Positions 29,731-48,400 of a stretch of DNA of 64,000 nt are shown one piece after another. Positions within the stretch are counted from its first letter, which is position 1. Each line of letters opens with the position of its first letter. The stretch lies in assembly GCA_028751875.1 (NCBI GenBank), contig CM054153.1:22419730-22483729 (forward strand), read 5' to 3'. Under the pieces are notes generated by a model. The model had not been told where the DNA came from. It did no database searches and saw only the letters and a program-made list of their open reading frames with translations. Origin of the DNA: Rapana venosa. Its lineage: Eukaryota > Mollusca > Gastropoda > Neogastropoda > Muricidae. The translations under genes and the position numbers were made by a program.

Positions 29731-30025
29731 GTAAAGGAGGTAAAGGAGTCCCATAACCTATAAGGTCGTAGGGGAGCGAGGCGTCAGAGACCTCACTTCT
29801 CTAGGGCCAGCATATTGAGGGCGGCGCCCATCTCCTCTCCCTCGCTGCTTTACCTTCCCTGACCCTAAAGAGGGCAGGTACCCATTTACAGCTGGGTGAA
29901 CTGGGGGAACTGTACTGAAGCCAAGGCGCGCAAACGGTCACCCATCCAACTGATAACCACGCTCGACGCTGCTTAACTTGGCTGGGGTAAAGCGAGTGCT
30001 CCGACCACTGAGCTATCCCGTCCCC
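29731..30025 (-). mobile_element. Chimeric tRNA/5S rRNA-like SINE (family A), with target duplication
   Basis: On the minus strand the element begins with a tRNA-like head (GGGATAGCTCAGTGGTCGG, 30006-30024). About 30 bases later comes a segment that reads like the 3' half of 5S rRNA: TTAAGCAGCGTCGAGC, then TTGGATGGGTGACCG, at 29935-29978. The end is a CCTTTAC repeat. Flanking direct repeats GGTCTGATATG at 29720-29730 and 30026-30036 show retrotransposition. A second copy is at 43566-43879. Confidence 0.88.
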
Positions 30026-30151
30026 GGTCTGATATGATACCAAGAAAAAAGTAAGCTTACAAGTTACACTTAGAGATAACTTGCAAAGTAATACGGAAAG
30101 CTTATCCTTGTCCCATGATTTGTTTTCCGAAAAAGTTATTTTTACCAGTGA

Positions 30152-30153
<2 letters not shown>

Positions 30154-30225
<72 letters not shown>
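30154..30225. repeat. (CT)n microsatellite
   Basis: A perfect CT run of about 72 bases. Confidence 0.98.
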
Positions 30226-30228
<3 letters not shown>

Positions 30229-30438
30229 ATTGTTATCCTAAGTCATATTTTTGTAGCTGACTTTTTGTTATACAGTAACATGTTGTCAGTTTTTTGTTGT
30301 TTTTTTTGGTTTCACTATTGCTTTTACCCCCACCAAAATACTAAGCAGTTCGGCAACCCCCTTCATGTATGGGCCAATGGCCTTTTTGTGAATAAATCAT
30401 TCGAGTTCGAGTTCTCTTTCTCTCTCTCTCTCTGAGTG

Positions 30439-30439
<1 letters not shown>

Positions 30440-30500
<61 letters not shown>
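30440..30500. repeat. (GT)n microsatellite
   Basis: A perfect GT run of about 58 bases. Confidence 0.98.
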
Positions 30501-30501
<1 letters not shown>

Positions 30502-30889
30502 ATACGCCCGCGTGTGTGCGTTTTACTGTTGTGGTTTGTTTTTGTTTTGCCATTATTCTTTGTTTTTTGCTTGCTTGCTCACCGACGGGACAACTCCAAC
30601 CCACCCCCCTCCTCCGTGTTTATCATCTCTCCTTCTCTTCAGCCACCTCTCCTGATATTCTGAATCTCTACCCACTTGTTCAGTAATCTTTTAATTTGTA
30701 CAGCGTTTTAGATACTTAATTAATCATTGGAAAATAATTATGTTCAACATAAACAACTAACCAGCCAAAAAATGTTCCGTAAAATTTCAAGAAACACAAG
30801 AACGGTATAGATCTAATTATGTGCAAACTAAGTCTATTAGGCCCTAGGCCCGTATCTCATATGCATAGCGCTTTTGGTTCTCTGCAAAA

Positions 30890-30990
30890 AATTCGGGCTG
30901 TTTTCACAGAATAAAACGCGCCGCCACTAGAGCAGCACCCCCCATTTCCCCCTCTGTCTGATGTGTATTCGTTTCCCTAAGAAAGAGTCA
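30890..30990 (-). mobile_element. SINE family B fragment
   Basis: AATTCGGGCTGTTTTCACAG, GCGCCGCCACTAGAGCAGC and TTCGTTTCCCTA match the SINE body at 7840-7930. Both ends are missing. Confidence 0.6.
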
Positions 30991-31455
30991 CGCAAAATGG
31001 ACTCAGAGAGGTTAATGATTTTGACACTTTCATCCAATTCGACTGCATCAAGATTCTAACGTCGTAACAATAGACAGTAGCCATAATTATGGTTAAAATA
31101 AAAAGTTGGATATACAGAATCTATATTTGATTAGCCTACTGTATGAACTCATGTTCTTGAAACACTACCCTGCCCCTACTAATTATGTTACCCTACATTC
31201 GTCGTGGAGTGTCGGAGATCGAATGTTTAATACACGAAACTGTAATTTACTGTACTAACAGTAGTTTTGAGGGGGGTTTTCCGACAGGCTATCACTCTAT
31301 CAACTCTCGCATAGCCTAGGCTAGGGTCCTAATCAACTTCAATACTGAATTTTCGGCCAAGCCAGCGAAAAACAAGGGTATGAAACAAAAACACTTTCCA
31401 ACTGAGGGGTGCGTGTGTGAGAGAGCCAGCAAGCAATTTCGACTCGTAGTACTCA

Positions 31456-31600
31456 CCTTATTCTCCAGGTATTCCTTGAAAGGTTACCTTTCCGTGAATG
31501 CATCCAACAATGAGCACCAAGTTTCACTTAAAAGCAGACAGACAGTACTAAATCTAAAGATCTAGATTACGCACTCTCGAAAATGGCGGTGAGGATTGCC
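31456..31600 (-). promoter_or_regulatory. Possible first exon and promoter on the minus strand
   Basis: On the minus strand a strong donor, AATAAG before GTGAGT (about 31450-31461), follows roughly 130 bases that start near a YY1-type motif, seen on plus as AAAATGGCGGTG (31580-31591). A short ATG frame (MHSRKGNLSRNTWRI) runs to the donor in phase 2. Joined to the acceptor 10 bases before the ATG of 22484-22565, the frame continues. This could therefore be the 5' exon of the PARP14-like gene, with an intron of about 8.9 kb. No transcript evidence is available. Confidence 0.3.
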
Positions 31601-32261
31601 CGACCACTGAAATCGTCTGATACGCTAAGCCTTGGCCTAGAATTTGTTTGTTTTTCAATTTTGGAATTTCCGTTTTTCTAGATCCAAAATGAGGTGAATA
31701 AAAACATTTCCAGATTAAAAATTACATATTTTAAATTATTTCATCTTTTCGTACTTTTACAGTCACCTAACACTGAAAGCCGCATTGGAACACACGTGAC
31801 ACCAAAATTGTCGTCTGCACCAAATCGTTTATTTTAAACAGCCTAATCTGTTGAAACTAGGCCTACAGATCTAACAAAACACAGTTCTAATGTGGACAAT
31901 TAAAGAACTACACTAACAGCTGGTATAGTAAAGAATAAAGTTTCGACAAATGTAACGTAATGGATGCCAACAAGAGGACTGAACCAAGAAAAAACAACAC
32001 CCACCCCCAAAACAGATTTCCTATGATGCATACACAGAGCCTCATTTGAAAAGGGGATACCGGACACTAAAGTTGTGATTAAAAACACATTTTATACATT
32101 TGTTTATACATTTTTGTGATGCAAAGTGTCGCGTCACCCAACAGTGGGGCGGTTTCCCTAAGACCACGCATTATCTGCCTGGCACACAGCGAGCCCTGCC
32201 TGAGATGGTGTACATGGGGGTAAAACGCCATCTACCCCCCATCAGTGTCCATAGTATGCAT

Positions 32262-32345
32262 GGATAGCTCATGGAGGTAGAGCGCTGGATTGGTTCTGAC
32301 TATTGTCTCGTGAAGGTTGTCAGTTTGACTCCCAGTCACCCCACC
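32262..32345 (+). mobile_element. tRNA-like SINE head
   Basis: GATAGCTCATGGAGGTAGAG (A-box region) and CAGTTTGACTCCC (B-box-like) are spaced as in a tRNA-derived SINE. The body is not recognised. Confidence 0.5.
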
Positions 32346-32984
32346 TAAAAATGTCATTATCTTCATGGCTGCCAATCCCAACCTGTCGTTCTAATGCTAG
32401 CCTGATAGGCTACTTCAGTCATATAGCCTTGAATTGATGTTCTCTACTTCAACTTCTCAGGTTGGTTTACTCTGCCGCGGCGGCAAAATTATTGGTGGCC
32501 AATAAGCTGTCAATGTTAAAAACCAAAATGAAAGAAGAAGAAAAGAAAAAACACATTTCCGTTCAAAGCGTTTTAAATCATTACTCCGTCAGTAATAATG
32601 AAAACATTAACTAAAAAAACTGAAGTAATCGGACTGACCAGAATGGCACATCATTCTAGCAAATGACAATCGTCTTTGCTCAGTTTGGCTAGGTCATAGT
32701 ATTGAGTATTTGAAACTAAATAATAAAATTGTATAATATGTGGTACATTGTAACAAAAGATCTGTGTCAGATCGCACCAAATCTCATAGGGTAGGCCAAT
32801 GTTACAGTAAAGGTGACTCGCCTCTTTTGTACAATGAAGCTAATCCACAAAATGGTGCAAATTTCAGGTTAAAAAAATTTTTTTTTTTTTCAATACACAC
32901 TGGGCGTGTCTCTATTTTCACGACACTCACGACAGACAGATGATAAGAGGCTTAAAGACGCAGCGGAGGGATTCTTCACGTGCA

Positions 32985-33046
32985 CCTCATGGCCGAGTGT
33001 GATGCTGAGGTCAGGCCAGCTTGGTTCAAGTCTGGACAAATGTTCC
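32985..33046 (+). mobile_element. tRNA-like SINE head remnant
   Basis: TGGCCGAGTGTGATGC and GGTTCAAGTCTGG look like decayed A and B boxes. The call is tentative. Confidence 0.4.
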
Positions 33047-33049
33047 TGA

Positions 33050-34380
33050 CACTATGAAGTGATGACAAATTAGGCAAACTGAATGTATATATTATGTATG
33101 TATGTAGGTAATCATGTATGTATGTAGCCTATGTGTGTACAAGGTTAAATTAGTTCTGCAGTATAAAATGAACTACTAGTCATAAGAGGCTTGTGCATTC
33201 ATCTGGGCCTCAGTTAGAAAATGAAATATTTCCACTCTGAAAGTCTTCATGTTTATCTTCATCCAGATCATGATAGCGGTTAGCCGCGGACATAATGTAG
33301 CACCAGTTTTCCTTATATTCTGTTGGACTATAATACAAACGCAAAGAGAAAGCTGTGGTTACACAAATCATCCATACCATTGTCCAGTAGTTGGCCTACT
33401 CTTTCACAAAAAGTGGTTAGGTTATCCTCGTGTCAGTTCGCAAGAAGTTATGCATGTTTCGCACTTAAGCTCAGCCTATAATATTGTCAAATCGACTGAA
33501 CAGGTATTAAGAAACAATCTAAGGCAGTTAACATCGAACTACCAGGCAATGGGGACATTTCCTGGCTCTGTTCATATCACCTGAGTGTCCTTTTGAGTGG
33601 TGTGTAGTTGTTAGTGAGACAGGTTGTGTAAGATCAGTAATAGCTTATCTACTGGCACTGCCTGAACTAACGCTAGGGCGACAAAAAGAAATAACTTTTA
33701 TTGAGTCTAGACAGACTCGTTCAGTAGAATCTTTATTTTCAAAACGTACCTGGTCTGCATACATGGCAGTATTATGCCATTTCACTTTCCTGTTCAGCTC
33801 TGTCAGAAAGTCATCATAACACGGAAAACTTTACCTCCAAATTTTATGTTGGTATTCTGGTGTGTGTTCACTGTATATAATTCGAAGTTCTGGTTCGCTA
33901 AAATGTAAGAAAACGTTGGACTGATAAAAAAAACCAACACTTCCTTTTCAACACGAGACAAAAACAACAACAATAACAACAAAGCCAATCAACAAAAAAC
34001 AACAACAACAAACAAAAAACTGATATGCTAAACCGACATGCTAATCAGTAGCTGAACAACTCCCTGTATTTTTCCCCCCCTGCAAATGGTCCCAGACCGA
34101 GATCGAAACTCACCCCGCTTTCTGCCCGCTGATGGTTTACTTGTCTGTAGACTGCGTTTTTGTCACGTTATCACTAAGGTGAGAGAGCAAAGATGTGTTA
34201 GACTGTAGGCAACTGAACACAGTAACAGAAAGAAGATTGTAACATAGGACAGAAGTTTTCAGTTGCACTTTTGAGAAATCCAGGTGTTCAGACTTGGGAG
34301 TAGCCTATCTAAATCTAGGTTCATACAATACGGATAAGCAGCATTGAGAGAGAGATTGTCAACAAGGTGTTTGTGTGTGT

Positions 34381-34436
<56 letters not shown>

Positions 34437-34600
34437 GGACTGGCCGCAAACAAACCAAACGATGTTGTGCATAATATTTCTTTATGTTAATTTTCTCTCG
34501 TTTCCAGGACTCGGAAATTGGGACAACTGATCCAGTCAAAAGTTAACAGAGGTCTACTGCTTTTGTAACTGTCACCACACTTTGTGGTATCCATCGATCT
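33050..34600. other. Spacer upstream of the arrestin gene
   Basis: Mostly unique AT-rich sequence with ATGT/GTAT repeats (33085-33140), CAA-rich DNA (33960-34020) and a (GT)n(GA)n(G)n block (34370-34438). A frame at 33249-33584 is open but has no start context, splice structure or motif to support a gene. The arrestin promoter should lie in or before the last few hundred bases. No TATA box was identified. Confidence 0.4.
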
Positions 34601-34617
34601 GCAGTGGTACGAAGATA

Positions 34618-41182
<6,565 letters not shown>

Positions 41183-42110
41183 GTTATCAACCCTGTGAGG
41201 CTCCGCTTGTTGGTTGCTTTTCCCTCTTGTCGGTCTGCTGTTATGCATTCCTCGCTCGTACTGTTAAAAACTGCTTCGGCAAAATTTATTAGGAATTGAT
41301 TGTTTATGAATACTATCTTTGGCGTTACTTTTGCCAGCCCGATTCATGTTGTCTTCGTTTTAGTTAGCTTGATTTAAGCTAGGTAAGGGGTTTTTGTTGG
41401 TTGTTTTTTCATGTAAATTAATGAAAGCCACTTGGCTTGAGAGAACACAAGTGTGGATAAACCATACATTGACAGTCGGGATTGTAAAAAAAAGTTATAC
41501 TGTCATAATATATCATACCGATATAATTGATAGGATTCTATTGACATGGAAATACTGCAAGAAGGTTCAGTTAAAGGCGATAAAACTGGCAGTACTAAAA
41601 CATTGCTTGCTGGTGTAATCAGCAACAACTTCAAGACTGCAACAAGAGTTTGGTAACAGCGACATAAACATATTTTGTAAAAACAGATATGGGCATATAA
41701 GTATTATTAACCCTGATTTTTGTATATATTTTGGAATTGATTTACATTTTCATTTAGACTGGAAAAAAAAAAATCTGGGAATGATCAGTTCAGATGGGGC
41801 TGTGGTCTTCAGCATAAGCCCAGTCTTATTTGCTTTTTGGAGCTGTGTGGGGATAAGCTATGAACCACAATGTTCTTTTGCATGTTAATTGTATTTAACA
41901 ATTGATTAGACAGCTGGAAATGTTCAATATTTTGTTGTGGTAGTCAAAATAATATTGCATCAAATGTTGAGTTATTTTTTTTCTCTTCCCCATCCTGTTC
42001 TATAGTCTTTTAAAAACCAAAAATTGCTAACTTGCTACTCTTCCATGTGATGTTTCTTTGTTCTGGTTTACTGAAGTGGTGAAATAAATAAATTATTTGT
42101 CAAACATTTC
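41183..42110 (+). other. 3' untranslated region of the arrestin-domain gene
   Basis: This AT-rich stretch after the stop ends near a poly-A signal, AATAAATAAAT, starting at 42083, followed by GTGTGGTTATTGGTCTTGC (GT/T-rich). No other gene is seen inside. The exact cleavage site cannot be read from sequence. Confidence 0.6.
42083..42088 (+). terminator. Candidate polyadenylation signal of the arrestin-domain gene
   Basis: AATAAA about 900 bases after the stop, repeated as AATAAATAAAT, with a GT/T-rich downstream element within 30 bases. Confidence 0.5.
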
Positions 42111-42384
42111 CGTGTGGTTATTGGTCTTGCTTTCATCATTTGATTTTTGTTTCCATTCCTTGGCTAGATTTATATTTTTAAAAAAGTGGGTGGTGCCGCT
42201 CTTGTGGCAACACGCTCTCCCCAGGAAAGGCGGCCTGAATTTGCTACACATGCACTCACCCAACAAGTTACTACCTGCAAATCTCAGAATCCAGTTTTTT
42301 TTGTAAATAAAATTTTCTTTCTCCAAAGCAGATTGGCTTTTGGAATTCTTTTTATATGAGTTTTAAACTAATTTTAATCCCTGA

Positions 42385-42460
42385 AGTTTGAATGTGGCTA
42401 CCTTAATGGTGGGCAAAAATGGTTGCATTGGTGAACCTCCAAGATCTAGCCAAGGAACAA
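42385..42460 (+). mobile_element. SINE family C fragment
   Basis: GAATGTGGCTACCTTAATGG, AAAATGGTTGCATTGGTGAACCTCC and ATCTAGCCAAGG match, in the opposite orientation, the 3' part of the 43150 and 59265 elements. A similar fragment is at 50585-50690. Confidence 0.65.
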
Positions 42461-43149
42461 ATGCCCCCTCCCCCCAAAAACAAAGCAAATCCTAAAGTTA
42501 AAGTTTCTGATTGAATCGCATAGAGACCAAAAATATGAACACACAATTGTTTTTCATTTTAAAACTTTTCAAATAATTGACAACACAACGGGGCCAAAAC
42601 TGAAACTTTAAAAAAAAAAGCACATTTTTTACTGAACATTCATTCTTGACAGCTTACCCCCTTTCAGATGCTATCTCAACAATCTTCCTATCCTAACAAT
42701 CTCCCTGGCCAAGTATCAAATTAGTCATTATAGACTAAATATAGTAAGTTGATTCAAATGAAATGGCATCAGACTGCATACAATGGTTGAAAAAAACAAC
42801 CCAACCACCTTAAAATCATCCAGCCAGACCTGTCCCATCTTTTCTGAGCAACGACACTTTAGAGTACAACTTTCAAAGTTAGGCCCACATTGTTACAGCA
42901 GTTCACAGTTACTATTGTTTCTTTTTTTTTTTTTTAAAAAGGAAGAACAAAAAGCAGAAAGGTATTGTGATGGCATAATTTCAATGCAAGGCAGGGAGAA
43001 AAAGATTCAGGAACTCGGAAATATTGGTAGTTGGACAGGCATGTATACATGTTATTTTCAAAATTCATTAAAATCCATTTATATGCAATATAGGAAAAAC
43101 ACCACTAACATAAAATATACACACAATGTTGTTTTTGTTTCGTTCCTCA

Positions 43150-43557
43150 GCTAGAGTTCTGTGGTTCACCAGTGATGAGATTTTGCACATATGACTTGTT
43201 TTTACCCAGCATTGAGGTAGGTGCATTCTAACTCCAGGGGTGGTGTCTAAACATGACACCCAAGTGCATAAGCTTTTTAATAAAAACATTTGATATCTGT
43301 TCCTATCAGGGTAAAAAGATCTATTCTTTCAAAAGACAGAATGGCTTTTTACTGTGTGCATAAGATGTTCTGCATGCGTTCCCATATGGGACCTGTATAT
43401 AGTCTCATCTGTAGGACTTTCAGGGGAGTAGAGTCTGTACCGATGTTAACTCCAGGAGAAAAAATCCTCTTAAACAGTTGCCTTGGTGGTAGCTCAATCC
43501 CGAGCCGTCAGATCATGAGCGCAAAGCTCTAATCACTAGGCTATCCCACCCTCCTGA
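43150..43557 (-). mobile_element. tRNA-derived SINE (family C), near full length
   Basis: On the minus strand it starts GGATAGCCTAGTGATTAGAGC (A-box region), then GGGATTGAGCTACC at the B-box position. A body follows (GTTAACATCGGTACAGACTC, TGCATAAGATGTTCTG complement), ending with CTCATCACTGGTGAACCAC. A related copy is at 59265-59700. Confidence 0.75.
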
Positions 43558-43565
43558 AAAATGAA

Positions 43566-43879
43566 GGTAAGGTAAAAAGGTAAAGGAGTCCCATAACCTA
43601 TAAGGTCGTAGGGGAGCGAGGCGTCACAGACCTCGCTTCTCTAGGGCCAGCATGTTGAGGGCGGCGCCCATCTCCTCTCCCTCGCTGCTTTACCTTCCCT
43701 GACCCTAAAGAGGGCAGGTACCCATTTACAGCTGGGTGAACTTGGGGAACTGTACTGAAGCCAAGGCGTGCAAACGGTCACCCATCCAACTGGTAACCAC
43801 GCTCGACGCTGCTTAACTTCGCTGGGGGAAAGCGAGTGCTCCGACCACTGAGCTATCCCGTCCCCGTCCCGAGCTATCC
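43566..43879 (-). mobile_element. Chimeric tRNA/5S rRNA-like SINE (family A), second copy
   Basis: It is nearly identical to 29731-30025, with the same tRNA-like head and 5S-like TTGGATGGGTGACCG segment (about 43775-43818). Flanking direct repeats GAAAAATGAA are at 43556-43565 and 43880-43889. The 5' end carries about 13 extra bases (TCCCGAGCTATCC on plus) that echo its own head. It inserted directly next to the family C SINE. Confidence 0.88.
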
Positions 43880-43989
43880 GAAAAATGAAACCATACTTAA
43901 ATCCACAGCTACAATAACAAGAAACCAAAAAAAGCAACACCACCCTTCCCCAGAAAAGCAAAATAAAACAAAGCAATACAAGATAGTAC

Positions 43990-45240
43990 GACATGGTTTA
44001 TTACATGGCTAGAAATGCATCAGCTCACTCAAAAACCAAAGCCACACACAAACACATACACCATTCTACTTATACAGCCCGTTTTTTATTAAGGAAAAAA
44101 ACAACTTACCTGTGAAATCCACTGCTTAAAATGGATTAGGAAAATCTTCACTTACTATTACCCAGACAGGCATACAATAATGCAAGTGTGTGCGCATTAT
44201 CTCCACACATACCAACCTTATTTAATGAATCTATTTTTATTCAGAACAAAAAATGATACTCTGAAAACGCAAAATGCCAATCACTCAGAGCAGACTTACA
44301 CACCTGACACTGTCACAAAATTCACCGACATTGATCAAAAATTCAAAACTGTTCAGCGCCCCCCTACCCCATAATTCTGACTCAATACCCATAGTACAAA
44401 CTCATGTGCACCAATAGGCTGGCAGCCAAAACCTGTCGCACCATTTGGAAGTCTCTGCTTGCGCTTGTCTAACAGCAAATAAATTAAAACTATGAATAAA
44501 AACAGCATTTGAAACAAAGTCACACAATCCTAGCCTGATACCTCAACTTGTATAGCTCGAGTCATATAAATATAACAGGTTGGCAGCTAGAACAAGTCAC
44601 AGTTTCAGTAATCTTAGCTTGTCTGATGACAGAACATATCCAGGAATAAAACATCACATAATATCCATATGGCAAAAAAGTTACGGAAAATGATTTCCCC
44701 CAAGTCTGAAACGGTTCATATAAGTGAGCAATTAACAAATTATAGCACACACATACACAATTTTAAAAGTAGAAAAAAAGAGAATAAAATGAAAGAAGAT
44801 AAACACAAGAAAAACAAAAAGAAAGAATTAATCCACAAACTCACTACTAAAAGAGCCTCGTGTTCATTTGTGAGTGCTTTTGTATTTCTTTATACTGCTT
44901 GTTTATGTACAAAGTATTTGTATACCACAAGTCAGAGCAGATTTCTTGGCATGAAATTTGGGCTGCTCTTCCCAGGGTGTATGGCCTGTCATCTGGGCAT
45001 AAAAAAAGCTAACAGAATGTCATTCTGGTCCCCCATTCTCTAAAATAGTTCACTGTTAAAACAGATGCAACTGCAGCCATATAAGTACAGCTTACAAGTT
45101 AAAGCAAACCAAATTAAAAGAAATATGTACATATAGACAAGACATGCATTCATTTAACACAACATTTTCATTTCTTTAGATACCCAACACCATTTAATAC
45201 GAGATAAAAATATCTATGAAAAACCCTTTATTTCTTGCAA
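43990..45240. other. AT-rich spacer
   Basis: No gene was recognised. The segment 44930-44990 (AGAGCAGATTTCTTGGCATG, GGGCTGCTCTTCCCAGG) is a small piece of SINE family B. The frame at 44669-45043 is lysine/asparagine-rich low complexity. Confidence 0.45.
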
Positions 45241-45271
45241 CCACCCCCAACAAACACACACACACACAGGG

Positions 45272-45345
45272 GCCAGGATAGCCTGGTGGTTAGAGTCATG
45301 TATTTGTGATCTTCTGATTTGGGTTCAAATCTCATACAAGAGGAT
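45272..45345 (+). mobile_element. tRNA-derived SINE head
   Basis: CCAGGATAGCCTGGTGGTTAG (A-box region) and GGGTTCAAATCTC (B box) are clear. The element is cut short and abuts the next SINE. Confidence 0.7.
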
Positions 45346-45745
45346 TGGGTGGATTGTGGTCTAGAGGTAACGCGCCTGCCTAGAAAGCAAAAAGTCCGGG
45401 TTGGAAGTGTGCTGTGTTTCGAATACCATTTGGACCTGAAACTTTTCCCCCATCCATTAGATCATGAGTGGTGGTCAGGGTGCTAGTCTTTCGGGAGAGA
45501 TGATAATCCAAGGTCCTGTGTGTTACACATAATTATTTAGCACACGTGAAAGAACTGACAAGAGAGTTGTCCGTGGCAAAATTCTGTAGAAAAAAGCCAC
45601 TCTGGGAAACAAATACAGTTGCAGACAGAAAAAGAAAAAACCAAAACAATGGGTGCAGCTCGAATTTCACACAGAGAAATCTGCTGTGACTTAAAGTGGT
45701 ATAATAAACAAATAAACATCAGAGCCGACTCCACTCTCCCCCAAA
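45346..45745 (+). mobile_element. tRNA-derived SINE (family B), second good copy
   Basis: It begins GTGGTCTAGAGGTAACGCGC, as in the 7717-8191 element, and keeps the body landmarks (TCATGAGTGGTGGTCAGGG, CAAAATTCTGTAGAAAAAAG, CTGCTGTGACTTAAAGTGG). The usual AGCGCTATATAAAT/ATT end is missing. Confidence 0.85.
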
Positions 45746-45960
45746 ATTCTTAGGATGAGACTATAAACCAAAGTCCTGTGTGTGAACACTTGCAGAACAT
45801 CTTGTGCACATGTTAAAACCCGTTCTGCTTTTCAGAAGTGTAGGCCATTGTATGCCAGTGGGAGCAGATGACACAATTTACAAAACTGCATACACACAGG
45901 GACTGGATGTAAAAAAGCATATGAGTGCTTATTCCATATCCTCGAAATAAAAAGAATTTA
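45746..45960 (+). mobile_element. SINE family D body fragment
   Basis: GAGACTATAAACCAAAGTCC, GCATACACACAGGGACTGG and TTATTCCATATCCTCGA match 20140-20345. The head is replaced by the family B element. Confidence 0.8.
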
Positions 45961-45969
45961 AAAAATAAA

Positions 45970-48400
45970 AGAACACAACACACACACAAACAGGCTGTGC
46001 TCAGGATGCCAGCCATTCTGCTTGATGTATCATCCCCAGGTCACAAAAAAAACAAAAGAAAACAAAACAACAGAAAGAAAAAAGATAAAACATTTATAAG
46101 GGATTAAACAAATAGACCCTCTCCCCCAACGGGGGAACGGGCAAATAACACTGCAGAACACACATCCTATATCCATCCCAGTGTTTACAACATCACTACA
46201 AACACTGTGTCAACTTGACCTTCCAGATTACACACGAGATGCTCTGAACACTGAGCTTGATATTTTGACAGAAAAATGATTTTCACTCTCTATGTTCTGA
46301 CACTGTGTCTTACAGTTGCCAACTACCTCATCTGTCACCTGTCTTCATCGATGCTATTGACAGTAGGAGCTCCACTATCTTGTTCTCTATGTCGAGTTCT
46401 GTGATCTTCTGTGACCCTCCCAGACCACTGACCTTAGTTGGCAATGCAGAATGTTGGCCACACAGACCATAAACTATAATTTTTAGTCAAAGCAGGACAG
46501 AAGAATGTTTACAATCCAGCATGATACTTTTCTGCTCTACTCTTTTCTCTGTTATGTTTTTAAAAAAAATAGAAGAAAAGAAGAAAAAAGAAAACAAGAG
46601 AAAAAGCTCTGACTTTGCTTTTAAAAAAGCCCATTTTCTCAGGAAATAAAGCTACAAGAGAATTAATGAGCACCTTTCATACATACCTATTACAATATGG
46701 AAAACTTTTCATGATCCATCATGGTTTCAGTCTCACAACTTTTGGCATATATAAATGAAACACATTTTTTTTAATATCCAGTCTACAAATACTGGCCCTG
46801 TACTGTACATAACTTTGTCAACATTTAAAAATAAAACACACAAAGCGAGCAAATACTGGCCCAGTACATAACTTTGTCAACATTTAAAAATAAAATAAAC
46901 AAAGCGAGCAAGTTTAAGAAAGTTTTAAGAAAATTTAAAAAACAAACCAAACCAAACCCAAACATCACGCCATAATTACTGTCACCGGGTAATACATACA
47001 GATACCACAATATTTAATAAAAATGATTCATACACATTTCACCGGGTAGTAATGCCTGTAAAAATGACAAGCACATGCACAGTTTTAAAGTCCTGAGAGA
47101 GAAGGGTAAGCAAATTTGGCTCTTGATGCCAGCCATCCAAACATGCCTTTCCTAAGGCAAAAAAACCAAACCAAAAAAAAAAGACCAAAAAAGAGCTGGT
47201 TACTGCAGTAACTTCTTCCACAGGACTGGAAGAAGGAAAAACAAAACACAAACTCAAAAGAAAAAGTTATACATTCGCAGCAATAGACTTAACTGCTGTC
47301 AGCAAATAATAGACCTGCTTGAGCACACCAGTGTCCAACTTGCGCCTGTATACATGAGGTAATACATTGAAAATCAAAACCTGAACACCAAAAATGATAT
47401 ATTTTATGATTATTATTCTTTATGCTAGAATTGCTACACACAAAATTGTATGATCCAGAAAAAGACACACACACAAAAGAAAAAAGATACAAGGAAACCT
47501 GGCCCAAAAGAAGTAGCTTGCAATTATGTTTTGGTAACACAGAAATGTGACAACATTATGAGGGTGAAGGTAGTTTTTCCTTCTGCACGCATACACACAC
47601 ACACACACATTTTGAAATAAATGTACGGGAATAAAACAGACAAATTCCAGAGTTCAGAGGGTAAATCTTCACACTTCAGATTTAAAAAACAGGACATGAA
47701 CAGCTTTCATCTACAGGTATCAACTTGTTGCGAGAAGCCTAAAGCCACTGGAGTTGAGTTGCCACTCCTGAAGTAAAGGTTTGCAAGAGGGCAGTCCCAC
47801 TGGCAGCAAATCAGCACAGTGGTCTGCATATGTGACTTCCTCACTCATCAGAACTCTCACAGACCTTTTGGGACAAAAACCAGGGACCACCTATGTAGGA
47901 CATTTTTCTCCAAAACAATCATTTGCTGGTAGAAAAGCAAATCATTAATGTTAGGTACCTCTATTGTGTACGCTGTGTATAATATTACACCTTAAAAAAA
48001 ACAAACTTTAAAAACTAAACAATACCAGCGATTAAATGTTAAGTGCATCTACCTATTGTGAATATTTAGATTTCCTTTTTAGTTTTTTACCTAAAAACCT
48101 TCTAATGAGCAGGAGGTCTGTTCTGTTTTCTTACCATAGCCGGGGCACTTTGTGTGCGCAATGGCTTAAAGAGAGGTACGATTTCAGTTATTTCCCTTAT
48201 GATTGTGTGTGTCTAGTGTGACACAGAGGTAATAATATTATCTCCCATGCTATCAGAGCATTGCATTTCTAAATCGGGACACACTTGTGAATTGTGTGAC
48301 ACTGTGTTTTTAGGTAGAGATAGTTAGCTAATGTCAGGGTCCTTCATCGTTGTTGTTGGAGTAATCCTTGCATCACCATTATTATCCTGAGGACTGAATA
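45970..48400. other. AT-rich spacer without recognised gene
   Basis: Contains a tandem duplication of about 61 bp at 46790-46912 (ATACTGGCCC...ACAAAGCGAGCAA twice), short CA runs and many A-rich stretches. Open frames here are short and unsupported. Confidence 0.5.

Noticed and set aside
29935..29978. A 5S rRNA gene
   Set aside because: Only the 3' half is represented, inside a retroposed element with target duplications. It is a SINE component.
31585..31690. Plus-strand ATGGCGGTGAGG as a coding start
   Set aside because: The frame stops after 33 codons without a recognisable peptide. The motif fits a YY1-type site better.
33249..33584. 111-codon plus-strand frame upstream of the arrestin gene
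   Set aside because: It has no recognisable domain, no good start context, and ends without splice signals that join it to the arrestin exons.
42783..43154. 123-codon plus-strand frame
   Set aside because: Low-complexity K/F-rich content in AT-rich DNA, ending next to a SINE. No supporting signal.
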